Shown one piece after another: positions 62,303 through 64,000 of a DNA stretch of 64,000 nt (the stretch's first letter is position 1; each line of letters starts with the position of its first letter). The position numbers and the translations under genes were made by a program. The notes under the pieces are model-generated. The model saw only the letters and a program-made list of their open reading frames with translations, searched no databases and had not been told where the DNA came from. This DNA comes from Ideonella sp. MAG2 (GTDB lineage: Bacteria > Pseudomonadota > Gammaproteobacteria > Burkholderiales > Burkholderiaceae_C), in contig PTEU01000002.1 of the NCBI GenBank assembly GCA_004359425.1, positions 560,736 to 624,735 of the forward strand, read 5' to 3'.

Positions 62303-63826
62303 TCAGTGAATACCGAAAGACTTGGAGGCTTCAACCGAAGACTGGGTGTCGCCTCGGCTGCCGTTAAAGAGCAGGTTGAGCAGAACGGCGCTCAACGAAG
62401 CCAGCAAGATGCCCGACTCCAGCAGCGGATGCAGAGACTTGGCCATGTGCTGGGTCCAGTTAGGTGCCACCAAGGGCAGCAAACCGAAACCAATCGACAC
62501 CGCCACAATCATCTGGTTGTGACGATTGTTGGCAAAGTCCACCTTGGACAGAATGCGCACACCGGTGGCGGCCACCATGCCAAACATCACCAAACCAGCG
62601 CCGCCCAGCACAAACTGAGGCACAGACTCCACCAGCGCGGCCATCTTTGGCAACAAGCCCAGCACGATCATGATGACCCCCGCAGCCACGCAGACAAAGC
62701 GGCTGCGCACCCCGGTGACCCCGACCAAGCCCACGTTTTGCGAGAAGCTGGTGTAGGGGAAGGTGTTGAAGACGCCGCCAATCAAGGTGCCGAGGCCGTC
62801 GGTACGCAGGCCGGCCGTCAGCTCGGCCTGGCTGAGTCGTTTGCCCGTGATGTCGGACAGGGCCAGGAACATGCCGGTGGATTCGATCATCACAACAATC
62901 ATCACCAGGGTCATGGTGAGGATCATCACCAGGTCAAAGGTGGGCATGCCAAAGGCAAAGGGCGTGACCACATCAAACCAATGCGCCTTGGCCACTTTGT
63001 CGAAATTCATCTTGCCCACGGCAATGGCCACCACGCAGCCCGCCACCAGGCCCAGCAACACCGAAATATTGGACACAAAGCCCTTGGCGTATTTGGAGAT
63101 GAGCAAGATAGCCACCAGCACAAAGGCCGCGATGGCGAGGTTGTCGAGCGCCCCGTAGGTGGCCGAAGGCACCATGGGCACGGGTCCGGGCAACTTCATC
63201 GCGGGAGCTGCTGCCGCTGATGCACCTGCCGCCACCGAAGCTGCCGCCGAAGCTGCGGCTTCGGCGGCCTTGGCTTTCACGCCGTCCACCATGGTGACCA
63301 GCTTGGGCACATCCACCTGCTGCGCAAAATTGGCCGGCCCGCCCATGGCCCAACCCACGCCCACCCGCATCAAGCTGATGCCAATGACAGCAATGATGGT
63401 GCCGGTGACCACTGGCGGAAAGAAGCGCAGCATACGCCCCACCAACGGTGCCAGCACCATGGAGAGAACGCCCGCCCCGATGATGGCCCCGAAGATGGCG
63501 CGTGCCCCGTCCACCCCCGGTTGCGCATTAGCCATGGCCACCATGGGCCCCACCGCTGCGAAGGTCACCCCCATCATCACCGGCAGCCGAATGCCAAACC
63601 ATTTGCTAAAGCCCAGGGACTGAATCACCGTCACCAAGCCACAGCAGAACAAGTCGGCGGAGATCAGCAAGGCCACTTGCTCGGGCGTGAGCTTGAGGGC
63701 TCGTCCCACGATCAAGGGCACGGCGATGGCACCGGCATACATCACCAGCACATGTTGCAAGCCCAGCGCGGCCAAACGGCCTGCAGGCAGCTTTTCGTCG
63801 ACCGGGTGGTCGCTGCTTGAACTCAT
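62303..63826 (-). CDS. NCS2-family nucleobase (xanthine/uric acid-type) permease
   Basis: A 507-aa symporter with about 12-14 helices, of the nucleobase:cation symporter-2 family. Signatures are LQHVLVMYAGAIAVPL, LPVMMGVTFAAVGPM, and the NAT motif region GGVFNTFPYTSFSQNVGLV. FNTFPYTSFSQN fits purine (xanthine/urate) transporters rather than uracil ones. Near residues 180-220 it carries an unusual Ala-rich insert (AAEAAASAAASVAAGASAAA). It is upstream of the sensor kinase on the same strand, separated by a hairpin. Confidence 0.92.
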   Translation of the reverse strand: MSSSSDHPVDEKLPAGRLAALGLQHVLVMYAGAIAVPLIVGRALKLTPEQVALLISADLFCCGLVTVIQSLGFSKWFGIRLPVMMGVTFAAVGPMVAMANAQPGVDGARAIFGAIIGAGVLSMVLAPLVGRMLRFFPPVVTGTIIAVIGISLMRVGVGWAMGGPANFAQQVDVPKLVTMVDGVKAKAAEAAASAAASVAAGASAAAAPAMKLPGPVPMVPSATYGALDNLAIAAFVLVAILLISKYAKGFVSNISVLLGLVAGCVVAIAVGKMNFDKVAKAHWFDVVTPFAFGMPTFDLVMILTMTLVMIVVMIESTGMFLALSDITGKRLSQAELTAGLRTDGLGTLIGGVFNTFPYTSFSQNVGLVGVTGVRSRFVCVAAGVIMIVLGLLPKMAALVESVPQFVLGGAGLVMFGMVAATGVRILSKVDFANNRHNQMIVAVSIGFGLLPLVAPNWTQHMAKSLHPLLESGILLASLSAVLLNLLFNGSRGDTQSSVEASKSFGIH

Positions 63827-63936
63827 GGAATGCTCCTCGACAAAAAAAGTGGGTCACACAGCACTGGCACCGCTTTTTGGGCACGCGGTACGCAATACAT
63901 CAAGGCTTCAGGGGTGCAGCACAGGCCCGCACCGCT

Positions 63937-64000
63937 TTAGCGAATAGAGGCTCCCTCTTGCATCCAGCGTCGCAGAAGCTCGCGCTCTGCATCCGTCATT
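63937..64000 (-). CDS. C-terminal end of a gene entering from the right (cytochrome-like tail)
   Basis: On the minus strand the frame is open from the window edge to TAA at 63937-63939 and ends TDAERELLRRWMQEGASIR. This resembles the final helix of c-type cytochromes and related proteins (xLRxWIxxGA). Only about 20 codons are visible, so the assignment is tentative and it may be a small complete or unrelated gene. Confidence 0.35.
   Translation of the reverse strand, partial: MTDAERELLRRWMQEGASIR

Noticed and set aside
61640-63220. A 526-codon plus-strand frame
   Set aside because: It is antisense to the sensor kinase and purine permease genes and is extremely His/Gln/Gly-rich, as expected from the complement of GC-rich coding DNA.

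Overview
The window is GC-rich, densely packed bacterial DNA. Its gene order (hpf-ptsN-hprK; fur/bamE-dapB-tolQ-tolR-leuS-lptE-holA; rsmB-DUF4390-ntrY-ntrX-like regulator lacking an AAA+ domain; proA-queC-lemA) is that of a betaproteobacterium of the order Burkholderiales, probably near the Comamonadaceae/Sphaerotilaceae. That placement is inferred from gene content and order. No rRNA, CRISPR array, transposase or phage gene is visible; two adjacent tRNA genes (Phe, Gly) are present.

Layout. 1-5.1 kb: end of gap with a terminator, then two tandem subtilisin-like proteases, both with a C-terminal Gly-rich sorting tail; the second has a damaged 5' end. 4.4-6.5 kb (minus): SET-domain methyltransferase, birA, SPOR protein. 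6.6-10.8 kb: topB with a 95-bp internal duplication, an AEC transporter, a BamE-like lipoprotein. 11-14 kb: proA-queC-lemA and a DUF4124-like gene. 14-15.2 kb (minus): folE and a BLUF photoreceptor. 15.2-20.4 kb: rsmB, DUF4390, NtrY/NtrX-like pair, then tRNAs. 20.7-25.4 kb (minus): a two-receiver diguanylate cyclase, then a coupled TPR/tag/chrA operon. 25.4-38.3 kb is the accessory, visibly remodelled part: an amidase remnant joined to a truncated peptide-binding protein; a galactose-oxidase-like radical-copper oxidase followed out of frame by a long PA14/Ig/PKD/beta-propeller/dihaem-cytochrome polypeptide; a peptide-type ABC transporter operon with an embedded sulfotransferase; and a 5'-shortened aldehyde dehydrogenase. 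38.3-42.2 kb: small proteins, LysR regulator, DUF1304, HAD hydrolase, CorA. 42.7-54.2 kb: conserved housekeeping block, interrupted on the minus strand by a secreted PEP/pyruvate-binding protein with the domain order of glucan water dikinases. 54.2-64 kb: GhrA-like reductase, GGDEF-EAL protein, thiL-pgpA-pncC cluster, a DctS/DctR-like two-component system and an NCS2 purine permease.

Two themes stand out. First, a candidate redox system: a predicted H2O2-producing copper oxidase with its full active-site set, encoded directly against a dihaem cytochrome-peroxidase-like module, the two separated only by an apparent frameshift. Second, at least four genes (second S8 protease, topB, SBP/amidase, aldehyde dehydrogenase) carry abrupt losses of conserved sequence, two of them with a copy of nearby DNA at the break. 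This may be a real mutational process or an assembly artefact, and raw-read checks would decide which.
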